The notes: generated by a model from the letters alone, not told the origin. DNA of 64,000 nucleotides from an uncultured Eubacteriales bacterium (GCA_900544705.1 UQWH01000003.1:11749-75748), one strand, 5' to 3'; shown: positions 51,278-60,418, counted from the first letter of the stretch. Translations and numbers: made by a program.

Positions 51278-51757
51278 ATGAAGCTCAAACCGACTCTGCG
51301 CGTGCCGGTCCGCGCACTGCTGCTTCTGCTGCTGCTTGCGTCGCTCACTCTCTGCGCCTTCGCACGGGGAACCACCCTGACGACGCACGTTCCCGGCACA
51401 TATACCCTGCGCGTCGAGCTCAGCGGCAGCGGCAGCATCCGGGTAAACAGCACGCTCTGCGCGCAGACCACCGCGCTGGAACTCGCGGAAGCCAGCACCC
51501 CGGAAGTCGCCCTGACCCCCGGCAGCCGCCCGCAGGCCGTGTTTTTCAACGGCGAGGATGTCACCGCCCGCTTTGAAAGCGGCAAGCTCGTCCTCCCGGC
51601 ACTGCGGAGTGACTGTGTGCTCCGCGTGGTCTTTGCCCCCGCGGACGCCCCGGCCACCGGTGATGCTGCGGGCAGGCTGCTTCCCGTCTGTCTTTCCGCC
51701 GCAGCGCTCTGTCTGTGCTGCCTTGCGCTGCTTGGGAAAAAGCACCGCACAATCTGA
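51278..51757 (+). CDS. Exported protein anchored by a C-terminal helix
   Basis: A 159-residue protein with a signal peptide (to about residue 30), a mature start TTLTTHVPGTYTLRVELSG that matches the start of the preceding protein, a middle part with TPEVALTPGSRPQAVFFNG, and a C-terminal membrane helix (about 131-153) followed by KKHRTI. It is a likely cell-surface anchor or lid for the preceding exported protein. A terminator follows directly, so it closes the operon. Confidence 0.78.
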   Translation: MKLKPTLRVPVRALLLLLLLASLTLCAFARGTTLTTHVPGTYTLRVELSGSGSIRVNSTLCAQTTALELAEASTPEVALTPGSRPQAVFFNGEDVTARFESGKLVLPALRSDCVLRVVFAPADAPATGDAAGRLLPVCLSAAALCLCCLALLGKKHRTI

Positions 51758-51761
51758 AATT

Positions 51762-51795
51762 CCCCGCCGTCCAAAATGGACGGCGGGATTTTTTC
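51762..51795 (+). terminator. Terminator of the RHH-linked operon
   Basis: CCCGCCGTCC (51763-51772) pairs perfectly with GGACGGCGGG (51778-51787), loop AAAAT, followed by ATTTTTTC. Confidence 0.92.
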
Positions 51796-51810
51796 ACCCA
51801 TTCCGCGCTC

Positions 51811-51839
51811 TTGCAAATCGCGCAGAACTACGATACAAT
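51811..51839 (+). promoter_or_regulatory. Promoter of the M20 amidohydrolase gene
   Basis: TTGCAA, a 17-base spacer and TACAAT, 32 bases before the start codon. Confidence 0.7.
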
Positions 51840-51871
51840 AGAACAAAAGAATTCGCAAGGGAGGCCGAGCC

Positions 51872-52930
51872 ATGCCGTCGCAACACCGAATCGCACTGCA
51901 CCGCATCCCGGAGCTGGACTGCCATCTCCCGGAAACCGCCGCCTACGTCCGCGGCGTGCTGTCCGGGCTGCACTGCCGGGTGTTTTCTCCGTGGGAGAGC
52001 GCGGTCTGCGCCTATTTTGACTACGGGCAGCCGGAAACCGTCGCCTTCCGCAGTGACATGGACGCCCTGCCCATCTGCGAAACGACCGGCCTGCCCTTTG
52101 CCTCGCAGCATCCCGGCAAAATGCACGCCTGCGGACACGACGGCCATATGGCCATCGTGCTGGCGCTGGCGGAGTACCTGTCGCGCGTGAAAATGCGGCA
52201 GGCGCGCAATGTGCTTCTGATCTTCGAGCCTGCCGAGGAAACCACCGGCGGCGCAAAGCACATCTGCGAAACGGGAATTCTGGAAGAATATCACGTCACG
52301 CGCATTTACGGCCTGCACCTCTGGCCGGAGCTGGAAAAGGGCGTGGTCGCCGCCCGTCCCGATGGGCAGATGGCGCGCTCCTGCGAGCTGACCGCCGAGA
52401 TTGAGGGGTGCTCTGCCCACATCGCCCGCTGGCAGGAGGGTCGCGACGCGCTGGCCGCAGGGCTGCACTTCGTCGCCGACGCCTATGCGCTGGCCGAGGG
52501 AAAAACCTGCGTCCTGCGCTTCGGCCGGATGGAAAGCGGCTCCGCGCGCAACGCCGTCAGCGACCGCACCCGGCTGGAGGGCACGCTGCGCTGCTTTGAC
52601 GAGGCGCTTTTTGCGGAATTGTGGCAGAGGCTGGAGGCGCTCGCGCGCCGCGTCGGCGAGGAAACCGGCTGTGCCGTCCGCCTGACGCGCAGCGAAGGCT
52701 ACCCGCCTGTGACCAACGATCCCGCTCTACTCACCGAGGCGAAAACGCGCTTCCCCATCGCGGAGGCTGCGCCGTCCTACACGACGGAGGACTTTTCGGA
52801 GTTCCAGCGCCGCGTGCCGGGTGTGTTCTTTTTTCTCGGCACCGGCGGCCCGGCACTGCACACGCCGGATTTCGACTTCGATCCGTCCGTGCTGGACACT
52901 GGCCTTGCGCTGTTTGAAGCTCTTTTGTGA
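51872..52930 (+). CDS. M20D-family amidohydrolase
   Basis: A 352-residue di-metal amidohydrolase related to hippurate hydrolase and N-acetyl-diaminopimelate deacetylase. Metal and catalytic residues: RSDMDALPI, HACGHDGH (near residue 88), EPAEET (catalytic Glu), and IYGLHLWP. Dimerisation-domain part is about 170-270. The window also encodes DapH, so a role as N-acetyl-DAP deacetylase is possible but not shown; the substrate class cannot be told from sequence alone. GGGAGG precedes the ATG. Confidence 0.88.
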   Translation: MPSQHRIALHRIPELDCHLPETAAYVRGVLSGLHCRVFSPWESAVCAYFDYGQPETVAFRSDMDALPICETTGLPFASQHPGKMHACGHDGHMAIVLALAEYLSRVKMRQARNVLLIFEPAEETTGGAKHICETGILEEYHVTRIYGLHLWPELEKGVVAARPDGQMARSCELTAEIEGCSAHIARWQEGRDALAAGLHFVADAYALAEGKTCVLRFGRMESGSARNAVSDRTRLEGTLRCFDEALFAELWQRLEALARRVGEETGCAVRLTRSEGYPPVTNDPALLTEAKTRFPIAEAAPSYTTEDFSEFQRRVPGVFFFLGTGGPALHTPDFDFDPSVLDTGLALFEALL

Positions 52931-53096
52931 AATACGGACTTTCCCGCAAGCTGTAGGGTGCGGTCTTCTGCGCAGCCCTTGCACCGCTGCCGGCACTATC
53001 GTTGTTGCAGATCCCTGCTCAAGAGCGTTCCCTACGGGTGCAACCGAAATTTTTCCCCTTCCCTACAACGAAATTCCCGGATTTTGGAGGTATCCC

Positions 53097-54167
53097 ATGA
53101 TCAAACCACTGCGCCGCCTGATTTCCAGCGCGGCCTTTCTGGTCCTGACAGGCCTGATGATCTTCGCCGCAAAAAAATGGTCGGCGCTCGTCTTTGCCTT
53201 CTATCCCAAGCTCTCCCGGAAAATTCTCGCCTTCCTCGCCGATCTGACCGCCCCCATTCCCGTCCCGGTCTGGGAGCTGGCGGTCTGCGCGCTGGCCGTC
53301 TGGCTGGTGGTGTCGCTGATCCTCTCGCTCCGGAAGTCGCACTTCCTGCGCTGGCTGACCGGCGTTCTGGAAATCGTCTGCGCGGGCGTGTTCCTCTTCG
53401 TGGCCATCTGGGGGCTGAACTATTTCGCGCCGCCCATGCAGGAGCGCCTCGGTTTTTCCGTGGAGCAGTACACTCCGCAGGAGCTGCGCGAGGCGACGGA
53501 ATACTATCTCGCGCAGGCAAACGCCGCCTCCAAGGCCGTCCCCCGCGGCGAGGACGGCGTGATGCTGCCGGGCGATTTTTCTGCGCTTTCCACGCAGGCC
53601 GGAGAAAACTACAAGCTGCTGGCACAGACCATGCCCTGCTTTGACGGCTCGACCGCGCGGGTCAAGAAGCTGCTGAGCAGCAAGCTCATGGGCGCGACCG
53701 GCACAACGGGCATTTTCATCGCCTTCACCGGCGAGAGCAGCATCAGCACGACCACCTTCACGACCTCCGTTCCCTTCACCATGTGCCACGAGATCGGTCA
53801 CCGCATGGCCTTCGCGCGGGAGAACGAGGCGAATTTTGCCGCATTTCTGGCGTGCAGCGTGTCGAACGACGAAGCCTTCCGCTATTCCGGCTACTATCTG
53901 GCCTTTGTCTACTGCTATAACGCCCTCTACCGCGTCGACCGCGAAGCGGCAGGCGAGGTCTGGCAGGCCGCGTCCGACGAGATCAAAACCGACGCCGCCG
54001 CTTCCCGCACGCACTATCAGAAAGTGGAAAACGAAAAAGTTTCAGAGGCCACCTCCAAGGTCTACGACTCCTACTTAAAAGCCTTCTCCGTCAAATCCGG
54101 CAAGCAGTCCTACGGCGAGGTCGTAGACCTGTTGACCGGGTGGTATTATTCAAACATAAAGGAATGA
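53097..54167 (+). CDS. DUF3810-family membrane protein with HExxH motif
   Basis: A 356-residue protein with three N-terminal membrane helices (about 8-28, 55-78 and 86-106), then an extracellular-type domain. It contains CHEIGHRMAFARENEANFAA, an HExxH zinc-protease motif followed by a Glu 12 residues later, and SGYYLAFVYCYNALY. DUF3810 proteins are presumed metallopeptidases of unknown target. The 166 bases before it hold no gene. GGAGG is 5 bases before the ATG. The next gene starts 4 bases after its stop, so the two form an operon. Confidence 0.82.
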   Translation: MIKPLRRLISSAAFLVLTGLMIFAAKKWSALVFAFYPKLSRKILAFLADLTAPIPVPVWELAVCALAVWLVVSLILSLRKSHFLRWLTGVLEIVCAGVFLFVAIWGLNYFAPPMQERLGFSVEQYTPQELREATEYYLAQANAASKAVPRGEDGVMLPGDFSALSTQAGENYKLLAQTMPCFDGSTARVKKLLSSKLMGATGTTGIFIAFTGESSISTTTFTTSVPFTMCHEIGHRMAFARENEANFAAFLACSVSNDEAFRYSGYYLAFVYCYNALYRVDREAAGEVWQAASDEIKTDAAASRTHYQKVENEKVSEATSKVYDSYLKAFSVKSGKQSYGEVVDLLTGWYYSNIKE

Positions 54168-54171
54168 TCGC

Positions 54172-55335
54172 ATGAGCCGCCGCATCAACCTTCTCTATGC
54201 GCTGATCAACATTTTCCTCTGGGGAGCCTACGGTGTTCTGGTCGCCTATGCCAGCCGCTATTTTCTCCATCTCGGCCTGACAAACACACAGTCCGGCATC
54301 CTACTGGGGCTGGGCACCGGCGCGTCCTTTCTGATCCAGCCGCTGCTGACGGGCGTCATTGAGCGCCTGCACGTCAGCGTGCAGCGCATCGTCTGCATTC
54401 TGACGGCGACGATCCTGCTGTGTGCGCTGCCGCTGCTGCCGTTGATCGACCGGCGCGTGCCGGCGGTCGTCCTGTTCAGCGTCGCCTGCGTCTGCGTGCA
54501 GGCGTTGCCCTCCTTTGCCAACGCGCTGGGGATGTCTGCCATCCACGGCGGCCTGCCGCTGAACTATGGGCCGAGCCGCGGTCTTGGCTCTGTCAGCTTT
54601 GCGCTGTGTGTGCAGGGCGTCAATCTGCTGCTCGTACACTTTGGGATGCGCACGCTGGCCGTCTGCGCCGCCGTGCTCACGCTGGGGCTGCTAATCTCCA
54701 CGCTGTGCTTTCCGCAACCGGAGCAGGCACGGCTCGAGCGCCGCGAGGCGTCCCGTTTTCCGCAGTTTTTCCTTGAAAACCGCCGGTTTTTCCTGCTGCT
54801 GATGGGCTGTGTCCTGCTGCTGATCAGCACCTCCGCACTGACCAACTTCATGTATCAGATCGCGCTCTTCAAGGGCAACGGCGACGCGCAGGGAACGGCC
54901 GTCATGATCGCCGCGATCGTCGAGCTGGTGCCCATGGTGCTGTTCGCGCGGATGCTCTGCCGCGCCCGCTGCAACTTCTGGCTGAAGCTCTCCGGGATCT
55001 TCTGTACGCTGCGGCTGGCGCTGACGCTGCTGCTGCCGGGCATTGCCGGGCTGTATATTGCGCAGTTTGCCCAGATGCTGGGCTACGGCCTGTACACCGT
55101 CAGCTCGGTCTATTACGTCGGCATGGTCGTCGCCAAAAAGGACGAGGTCAAGGGACAGACCTACCTCGGCGCGGTGTGCACCGTCGGCGGGCTGATGGCG
55201 AGCGTATTCTCCGGCCTGCTGATCGACGCGCTCGGCGTACGGCAGATGCTGCTGGTCTACACCGGCGTTTCCGCCCTTGGCGCGCTGCTTCTGTTTTTCT
55301 CCGTGCAGCGCACCCCGGCGGTAGTGAAAGAATGA
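54172..55335 (+). CDS. Major facilitator superfamily transporter
   Basis: A 387-residue carrier with 12 predicted helices in two six-helix halves separated by a loop rich in Arg and Glu (about residues 185-200, QARLERREASRF). The pattern (LLYALINIFLWGAYGVLVAY at the start) resembles the LacY/nucleoside-permease-like MFS group. The substrate is unknown; a sugar or nucleoside is plausible. It is co-transcribed with the DUF3810 gene. Confidence 0.88.
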   Translation: MSRRINLLYALINIFLWGAYGVLVAYASRYFLHLGLTNTQSGILLGLGTGASFLIQPLLTGVIERLHVSVQRIVCILTATILLCALPLLPLIDRRVPAVVLFSVACVCVQALPSFANALGMSAIHGGLPLNYGPSRGLGSVSFALCVQGVNLLLVHFGMRTLAVCAAVLTLGLLISTLCFPQPEQARLERREASRFPQFFLENRRFFLLLMGCVLLLISTSALTNFMYQIALFKGNGDAQGTAVMIAAIVELVPMVLFARMLCRARCNFWLKLSGIFCTLRLALTLLLPGIAGLYIAQFAQMLGYGLYTVSSVYYVGMVVAKKDEVKGQTYLGAVCTVGGLMASVFSGLLIDALGVRQMLLVYTGVSALGALLLFFSVQRTPAVVKE

Positions 55336-55346
55336 CAAAAAAGCAA

Positions 55347-55374
55347 CTGCCCGGCCGCAAAAACGGCCGGGCAG
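55347..55374 (+). terminator. GC hairpin abutting repeat copy 2
   Basis: CTGCCCGGCCG (55347-55357) pairs perfectly with 55364-55374, loop CAAAAA. Repeat copy 2 begins at the next base, without a T run between, exactly as at copy 1. Confidence 0.75.
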
Positions 55375-55615
55375 CTCAGCTTGTCAAAAAAGTCCTTTTG
55401 GACTTTTTTGACAAGCTGACTACAAAATTGCAAAATCAATATTTGTAGTATTATTTTGCAATTTTGATCGCTGCGGCGGGTTATTGAACGCGAAAGGGAA
55501 CCCATCTCCGCGCTAAGTGCCGCCGCTTTGCGGCGGTTGCGCTCCGAAACGCCTCGCTGCGGCTCGGTGTGACGGTTCCCTTTCACACTATTCTTCCCTC
55601 CGAAACCTTCGGCCC
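55375..55615. repeat. Dispersed palindromic intergenic element, copy 2
   Basis: Left end CTCAGCTTGTCAAAAAAG identical to copy 1, with the same 19-bp hairpin and AT-rich second hairpin. The third hairpin is split: after CGAAAGGGAACCC there is an insert of about 70 bases (GCCGCCGCTTTGCGGCGG and GCTCCGAAACGCC), then CGGTTCCCTTTC returns. The minus strand has an open frame reading TEPQRGVSERNRRKAAAL, judged part of the element and not a gene. The 55616-55684 stretch holds only a hairpin (AGTGCCC with GGGCACT). Confidence 0.88.
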
Positions 55616-55684
55616 GCAATTTCTTTTACACGCCAAGTGCCCCGGCAGCCATGCTGCCAGGGCACTTTTATGTACCGGAACTTT

Positions 55685-57613
55685 TTACTTTCCGCCTTTT
55701 TTATTCTTCTTGCTGATGCAGACCAGCAGCACGACCAGTCCGGCGATGACGACCACACAGACGATCGGGATCACGATCCACTTGTTTACCTCGCTCTCGT
55801 CGCCCGTCTTGGGACCGTTCGGCTTTTCGGGCTTCGTCTCACCCGGCTTGTTCTCGCCGGTGGCGGGGATCTCTTCCTTCTCGGTGTACTGGCAGACGGA
55901 GCAGACGCGCTCCTTCTCGCCCTTTTCCGTGGCGGTCGCCGCCTTGGTGACCTTCCACGCGCCGAAGCTGTGGCCCTTGGCCTTGAGCTGGGCGGGCTTT
56001 TCGATCTCCTTTGCCGCCTGCTCGTCGGCAAACAGCTTCTTGCAGACCTTGCAGGTCCAGTAGGCCTCATAGCCGTCCTCGGTGCAGGTCGCAGGCTTGC
56101 CTTCCGTCTTTTCCAGCTTGTGGCCTTCCGCCTCGATCACGACCGGCTCTTCAATCTTCTCCTTACCGTTTTCGTCGGCAAAGATGCCCTCGCAGACCTC
56201 GCAGCGCCAGTAGGCCTCATAGCCGTCCTCAGTGCAGGTCGCGGGCTTGCCCTCGACCTTGGTCAGCTCATGACCCTTCGGTTCGATCGGGCTGCGCTCT
56301 CCGGCCGTACCGCAGCGTTTGCAGTGGAACGCCTCATAGCCCGGCTCGGTGCAGGTCGGCTCCTCGACCAGCGTCAGCTCGCCGTCCCAGTCATGACCCT
56401 CATAATAGTCCTCGCAGATGTTGCACAGAACCTTCTGCGTCGTGCCAGCCTCGACCTTGATGTCACCATTCTCCACTCCTGCGGCTTTCAACTTCGGGTT
56501 CTTCTCCGCATCGAAGGAGCATTCCGTCATTTGGATGGTTCCGTTCGTCACACCGATAAAGCCGCCGACGGGGTTCGCCGCGCTGCCGCCCGTCACTTTG
56601 CTCGCCGCATGGCTGTTCAGGATCGCGGAGGAATCATTGGTACCGGCAAATCCGCCCGCCTTCACATCCCAGTCGGTCACCAGGCTGCGCACGTCGCCGA
56701 AAGCAACACAGTTTTTGATCTCGCAGCTTTCCACATAACCCGCAAAGCCGCCCGCGTTCCAGTCGCTGGCCGTCACCTTGGCGTAGCTGGCGCACTTCAC
56801 CGCCTTGCTCTCAAAGAAGAGAACCCCGGCAAAACCGCCGACGCTGTAAGAGCCGGTCACTGTACCCTTCGCCGTGCAGCCATTGTATTTTCCGCTGAAC
56901 TCGCTGCCGACGAAGCCGCCCGCCTGGCCTGCGCCCTTGACCTCGACATCCGCGGTGCAGTCGTTGTAAGTAAAGTAGCTGCTGTAGCCGACCATACCGC
57001 CGGTAACTGTGCTGCTGCTTTCCACCGTGCCGCTGACATGACAGTTTTCAATGGTCAGAATCTTTGCGCTGCCGGAAGCGATCGCGTTGCCGATCAGAAT
57101 GCCTGCGCCGTCTTTCTCTTGCCGTGTACTTTTCGACTTCACATAGGCATCCTTGACTGTCAGGTTTTTAATCGTTTCGCCGCCGAAATTGCCGAACAGA
57201 CCAGCGGTAAATTCTTCCTTGCTCTCATCCACATAAAGCCCGGTGATGGTCTTGTTGTTGCCGTCAAAATAGCCATACCAGCTGTGGAAAGATGCATTCC
57301 GTGTTCCGGTGCCGATTGGAATCCAACGGTGCGCGGACAGATTCAGGTCTGCCGTCAGGATAAAATGCTCACCGCTGTGACTCAGATTCACAACGCCCGT
57401 ATTCACGTCCGCCGCCAGCTTCGCAAGCTGCTCCGGGGTTGCGATCTGATAGGGATCCTCCTCCGTGCCGGAACCGCCGGCAAATGCGTCAGCCGCATAA
57501 TCCGTCCAGATGCCCTCCGGAGCGGCAGGCGCGGCCAGCGCCGCCATCGGCAGCAGGCTCAGAAGCAGGCACAGTGCAAGCAGGATGCCCGCAAGTTTCT
57601 TTCCGATTTTCAT
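55685..57613 (-). CDS. Surface protein with GLUG repeats and Cys modules
   Basis: A 642-residue exported protein. The signal peptide ends near residue 26 (MAALAAPAAP). A GLUG-type repeat region (about 100-360) contains GGFVGSEFSGKY, GGFAGVLFFESK and similar turns, as in autotransporter-like and Firmicute surface adhesins. From about 385 to 580, related modules each carry two C-x2-C pairs and the phrase GKPATCTEDGYEAYW, possibly metal-binding. The end is NGPKTGDESEVNK, a membrane helix and KKNKKGGK, a sortase-type tail with Gly-Pro. AGGAGG precedes the ATG. Confidence 0.85.
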   Translation of the reverse strand: MKIGKKLAGILLALCLLLSLLPMAALAAPAAPEGIWTDYAADAFAGGSGTEEDPYQIATPEQLAKLAADVNTGVVNLSHSGEHFILTADLNLSAHRWIPIGTGTRNASFHSWYGYFDGNNKTITGLYVDESKEEFTAGLFGNFGGETIKNLTVKDAYVKSKSTRQEKDGAGILIGNAIASGSAKILTIENCHVSGTVESSSTVTGGMVGYSSYFTYNDCTADVEVKGAGQAGGFVGSEFSGKYNGCTAKGTVTGSYSVGGFAGVLFFESKAVKCASYAKVTASDWNAGGFAGYVESCEIKNCVAFGDVRSLVTDWDVKAGGFAGTNDSSAILNSHAASKVTGGSAANPVGGFIGVTNGTIQMTECSFDAEKNPKLKAAGVENGDIKVEAGTTQKVLCNICEDYYEGHDWDGELTLVEEPTCTEPGYEAFHCKRCGTAGERSPIEPKGHELTKVEGKPATCTEDGYEAYWRCEVCEGIFADENGKEKIEEPVVIEAEGHKLEKTEGKPATCTEDGYEAYWTCKVCKKLFADEQAAKEIEKPAQLKAKGHSFGAWKVTKAATATEKGEKERVCSVCQYTEKEEIPATGENKPGETKPEKPNGPKTGDESEVNKWIVIPIVCVVVIAGLVVLLVCISKKNKKGGK

Positions 57614-57725
57614 GCTCGTCTTCCTCCTAAGTTTCTTCAAACTCCGAGCGCCGCAGCGCCCCTTTCCCACCTGCATCATACCACATCCCGGCGCAGAATT
57701 GCAATGCTTTTCAAACAGATTTCAC

Positions 57726-57759
57726 AAAAAAGGCGGCCGCCGGGAAACCGGCGGCCACC
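57726..57759 (-). terminator. Terminator of the ABC permease operon
   Basis: A 12-bp stem (57732-57743 with 57748-57759, one mismatch or wobble), loop GAAA, followed on the minus strand by a six-T run. Confidence 0.85.
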
Positions 57760-57769
57760 TTGCAGATCA

Positions 57770-60418
57770 TCAGACATTTTCTTCCTTCAGCGTTTCCACG
57801 GGATTGTCCCTGCGGAGCTTCCCGACGGCGTAGAGCATGGAGACAAACACCACAAGGAACACCGACACCACGGCGACGAGAACGCTCATCCACGGCAGCC
57901 GGAAGCTGCTGCTGCTGATCTCCCCCGCGGCGCGCCAGATCAGATACGCCACGCCCGCCGATAACGGCAGCCCCAGCGCCAGCGCCCACAGGCCGTAGAG
58001 CAGGCACTCGTAGCCCATCATGCGGTAGATGCCGCCCTGCGTCATGCCCACCGAGCGCAGCATCGCGAAGTCGCGGCGGCGCAGCGCCACATTGGTCGAG
58101 ATGGTGTTGAACACATTTGCCACGCAGATCAGGGAAATCAGCGTGATGAAGCCGTAGGAGAACACGCGGATAATCGTCAGAACGTTGCGCATATTGCGCT
58201 CCGTCTCGTGCGCGTCCAGAAGGTCGCCCTCGCGGAAGCCGGGATCCGCCTTTTGCAGAGCCGCAATCATGGTTTCGTGCGCCTTTTCCATATTGGAGGC
58301 AGCCACATACACGACGACGTTAGCCTCTTCCTTCGACAGTGCGGACATCGGCAGGTACAGCGCGAGGCCATAGGAGGCGGCGGTGTTGATTTTCGATTCT
58401 CCCATCGTCGCGCCGAAGCGGAACTTCTCGGTCACCGCCGGACGAACCATACACTCCGGCTCGGAGGATGCTTCGTGCGTTTGCCAGTAGATGTCCTGCA
58501 AATTCTGCCCATATTCCGCCGTCCAGGAGCCGTCCTCCTCCTGCGAATAGGCGCCCGTCATTCTGTAGCCGGGGATTCCGTCCGGCAAAAAGATTGCCAG
58601 CTCCTGCACCCCGCTGTCCAGGACGCTTCCGGCATAGGTGCGCCGGCTGTTTTCGGTTGGAGTATAATAGACCTGCCGGATATAATTCTGCAAAATGGGG
58701 CTTCCGCTCTCCGGGGAGATTCCCGCCTCGGCGCAGACGGCGGCATAGGTCGTCTCATCCAGATAGGTCAGCATGACATAGAGCTCCGTCTCCACGCGGT
58801 TGCCGTACCGGTCGTCGCTGTATTGCAGATACTCCTCCGAGAAGGCATCCTTCATCGGAACGACCGTGCTGCTCTCCTCAACGCTGCACCACGCCGCGCG
58901 GACGCCCTCGCCGCCGCGCAGAGTCTCGGCAAGCGCCTGTGCATCCCGCAGGGGCATTTTTTCCATAAAATAGGCGTAGTCATAGCTGCTCACATCGACC
59001 GCATCCTCCGCCGAGCCCGTCAGGTACATCCCGTAGGTACTGGCGGAGACGAACAGCAGCACGCTCATGGCAAGAGAGAGGATGGTCGCGCGGTACTTTT
59101 TCCGGCTGCGGTGGAAATACTTTTTCGAAAGCATCCCCGGCAGGCCGAACAGCCGGTAGGCCAGCTTGCCGGAGGAAGGCCTGCGTCCCATTTTGATGTC
59201 GCGGCTCTGGCGGATGGCCTCGATGGCCGTCACACGCATGGCACGCCGCGCCGGGAGCATGGCGGAAATGCGCACGGTCAGAAAGCCCACTGCGGCCGCA
59301 ACGGCAAGCGCAGGCAGAGAGACCGAAAAGCGCAGCGGAATCGTTCCGCCGAGCAGACTCTTCATCCGGTCGCCCAGCAGCAGGAAGGTCACCCACATTC
59401 CCCCGCAGCCGGCAAGCAAGCCCAGCGGAATGCCGATCAGGCTGACGGTCTGGGCCTCGTAAATTACCGTTTTGCGAAGCTGCTTTCTCGTCGCACCGAC
59501 GGAGGACAGAAGGCCGAACTGCTTCGTCCGCTCGCTGACGGAAATGGAGAAGGCGCTGTAGATCAGGCTGACCGCGCCGACCATGATCATCGCAAAGAGG
59601 ATCGCGGCAAAGCGGTACATACTACGGTCAAGGTTGCCGTAGCGCATATTACCCCTCATGCGCAGGTAGCTCCAGTTGTATTCCGGTTCGCCTGCGCTGC
59701 GCGCCTGATATCTGGCGGCATAGGCGTCCAGCGCCTCCGTCTTGGCCGATTTGGTCTGCACGAAAACGTCATACAGTCCCGTGGAGACGCCCTCGCCCAC
59801 GGTCAGGGCGGTGTAGCCCGGCCCAATAAAGGACTCAAAGCTCGGCCGCCGGTAGGTGCCGACGACGGTATAGCTGCGCGTCTGCCGCGGGGCAAACACC
59901 TCGCCTTTCTGATATGCCGTGTCCTGGCCGACCATCCTGCCGTCCTGCATCCGGTCGCCCAGCGCGAGCGTCAGCTCCTCGCCCACACGCGCAAGCGTCG
60001 GCAAGTGGTCGGGCAGCAGGATCTCCTGTGCCGTTTCCGGCATCCGGCCGCTCGTCAGATGCACCGGCAGAAGCTCGGAAAAATTCCCGCTCACGGACAG
60101 CAGATAGACATAGCGGTCATTGCGCAGCTCCGCGTTTTCCGGCCTTGCATAACCGAGATACTCTCCGCTGGCAAGCTGCTTCGTGTCGGAATCGACGCGC
60201 ATCTCGGTCAGCGCCTCGGCCTGCACGGAGGAAAAGGCGAGGCAGTAGCTGCCGTTTTCATAGGCGTCGACCCGTGCCATGTGTCCGTAGAGCGTGGAGA
60301 TGAAGGTTGTGACGGCCGTGAACATCGCAACCGACAGGATGACGCCGATGATGGTCACCAGCGTGCGGGTGCGGTTTTTCTTCATGGACTTCACGGCAAC
60401 GGTACGGAAGATCTTCAT
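57770..60418 (-). CDS. ABC transporter permease, FtsX/MacB type
   Basis: An 882-residue permease with an N-terminal membrane helix (about 20-42), a large extracellular domain (to about 260), three helices with an FtsX core at about 265-400 (FSISVSERTKQFGLLSSVGA), a second helix and extracellular part, and a second FtsX core near the C-terminus (RRRDFAMLRSVGMTQGGIYR). The layout is that of BceB/MacB-like peptide-resistance or lipid export permeases. The ATG overlaps the ATPase stop as ATGA. Confidence 0.9.
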   Translation of the reverse strand: MKIFRTVAVKSMKKNRTRTLVTIIGVILSVAMFTAVTTFISTLYGHMARVDAYENGSYCLAFSSVQAEALTEMRVDSDTKQLASGEYLGYARPENAELRNDRYVYLLSVSGNFSELLPVHLTSGRMPETAQEILLPDHLPTLARVGEELTLALGDRMQDGRMVGQDTAYQKGEVFAPRQTRSYTVVGTYRRPSFESFIGPGYTALTVGEGVSTGLYDVFVQTKSAKTEALDAYAARYQARSAGEPEYNWSYLRMRGNMRYGNLDRSMYRFAAILFAMIMVGAVSLIYSAFSISVSERTKQFGLLSSVGATRKQLRKTVIYEAQTVSLIGIPLGLLAGCGGMWVTFLLLGDRMKSLLGGTIPLRFSVSLPALAVAAAVGFLTVRISAMLPARRAMRVTAIEAIRQSRDIKMGRRPSSGKLAYRLFGLPGMLSKKYFHRSRKKYRATILSLAMSVLLFVSASTYGMYLTGSAEDAVDVSSYDYAYFMEKMPLRDAQALAETLRGGEGVRAAWCSVEESSTVVPMKDAFSEEYLQYSDDRYGNRVETELYVMLTYLDETTYAAVCAEAGISPESGSPILQNYIRQVYYTPTENSRRTYAGSVLDSGVQELAIFLPDGIPGYRMTGAYSQEEDGSWTAEYGQNLQDIYWQTHEASSEPECMVRPAVTEKFRFGATMGESKINTAASYGLALYLPMSALSKEEANVVVYVAASNMEKAHETMIAALQKADPGFREGDLLDAHETERNMRNVLTIIRVFSYGFITLISLICVANVFNTISTNVALRRRDFAMLRSVGMTQGGIYRMMGYECLLYGLWALALGLPLSAGVAYLIWRAAGEISSSSFRLPWMSVLVAVVSVFLVVFVSMLYAVGKLRRDNPVETLKEENV

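Noticed and set aside
55257..55619. A 120-codon minus-strand frame containing TEPQRGVSERNRRKAAAL.
   Set aside because: It lies wholly across repeat copy 2 and the end of the MFS gene, and the same reading appears in copy 3; it is a by-product of the repeat.
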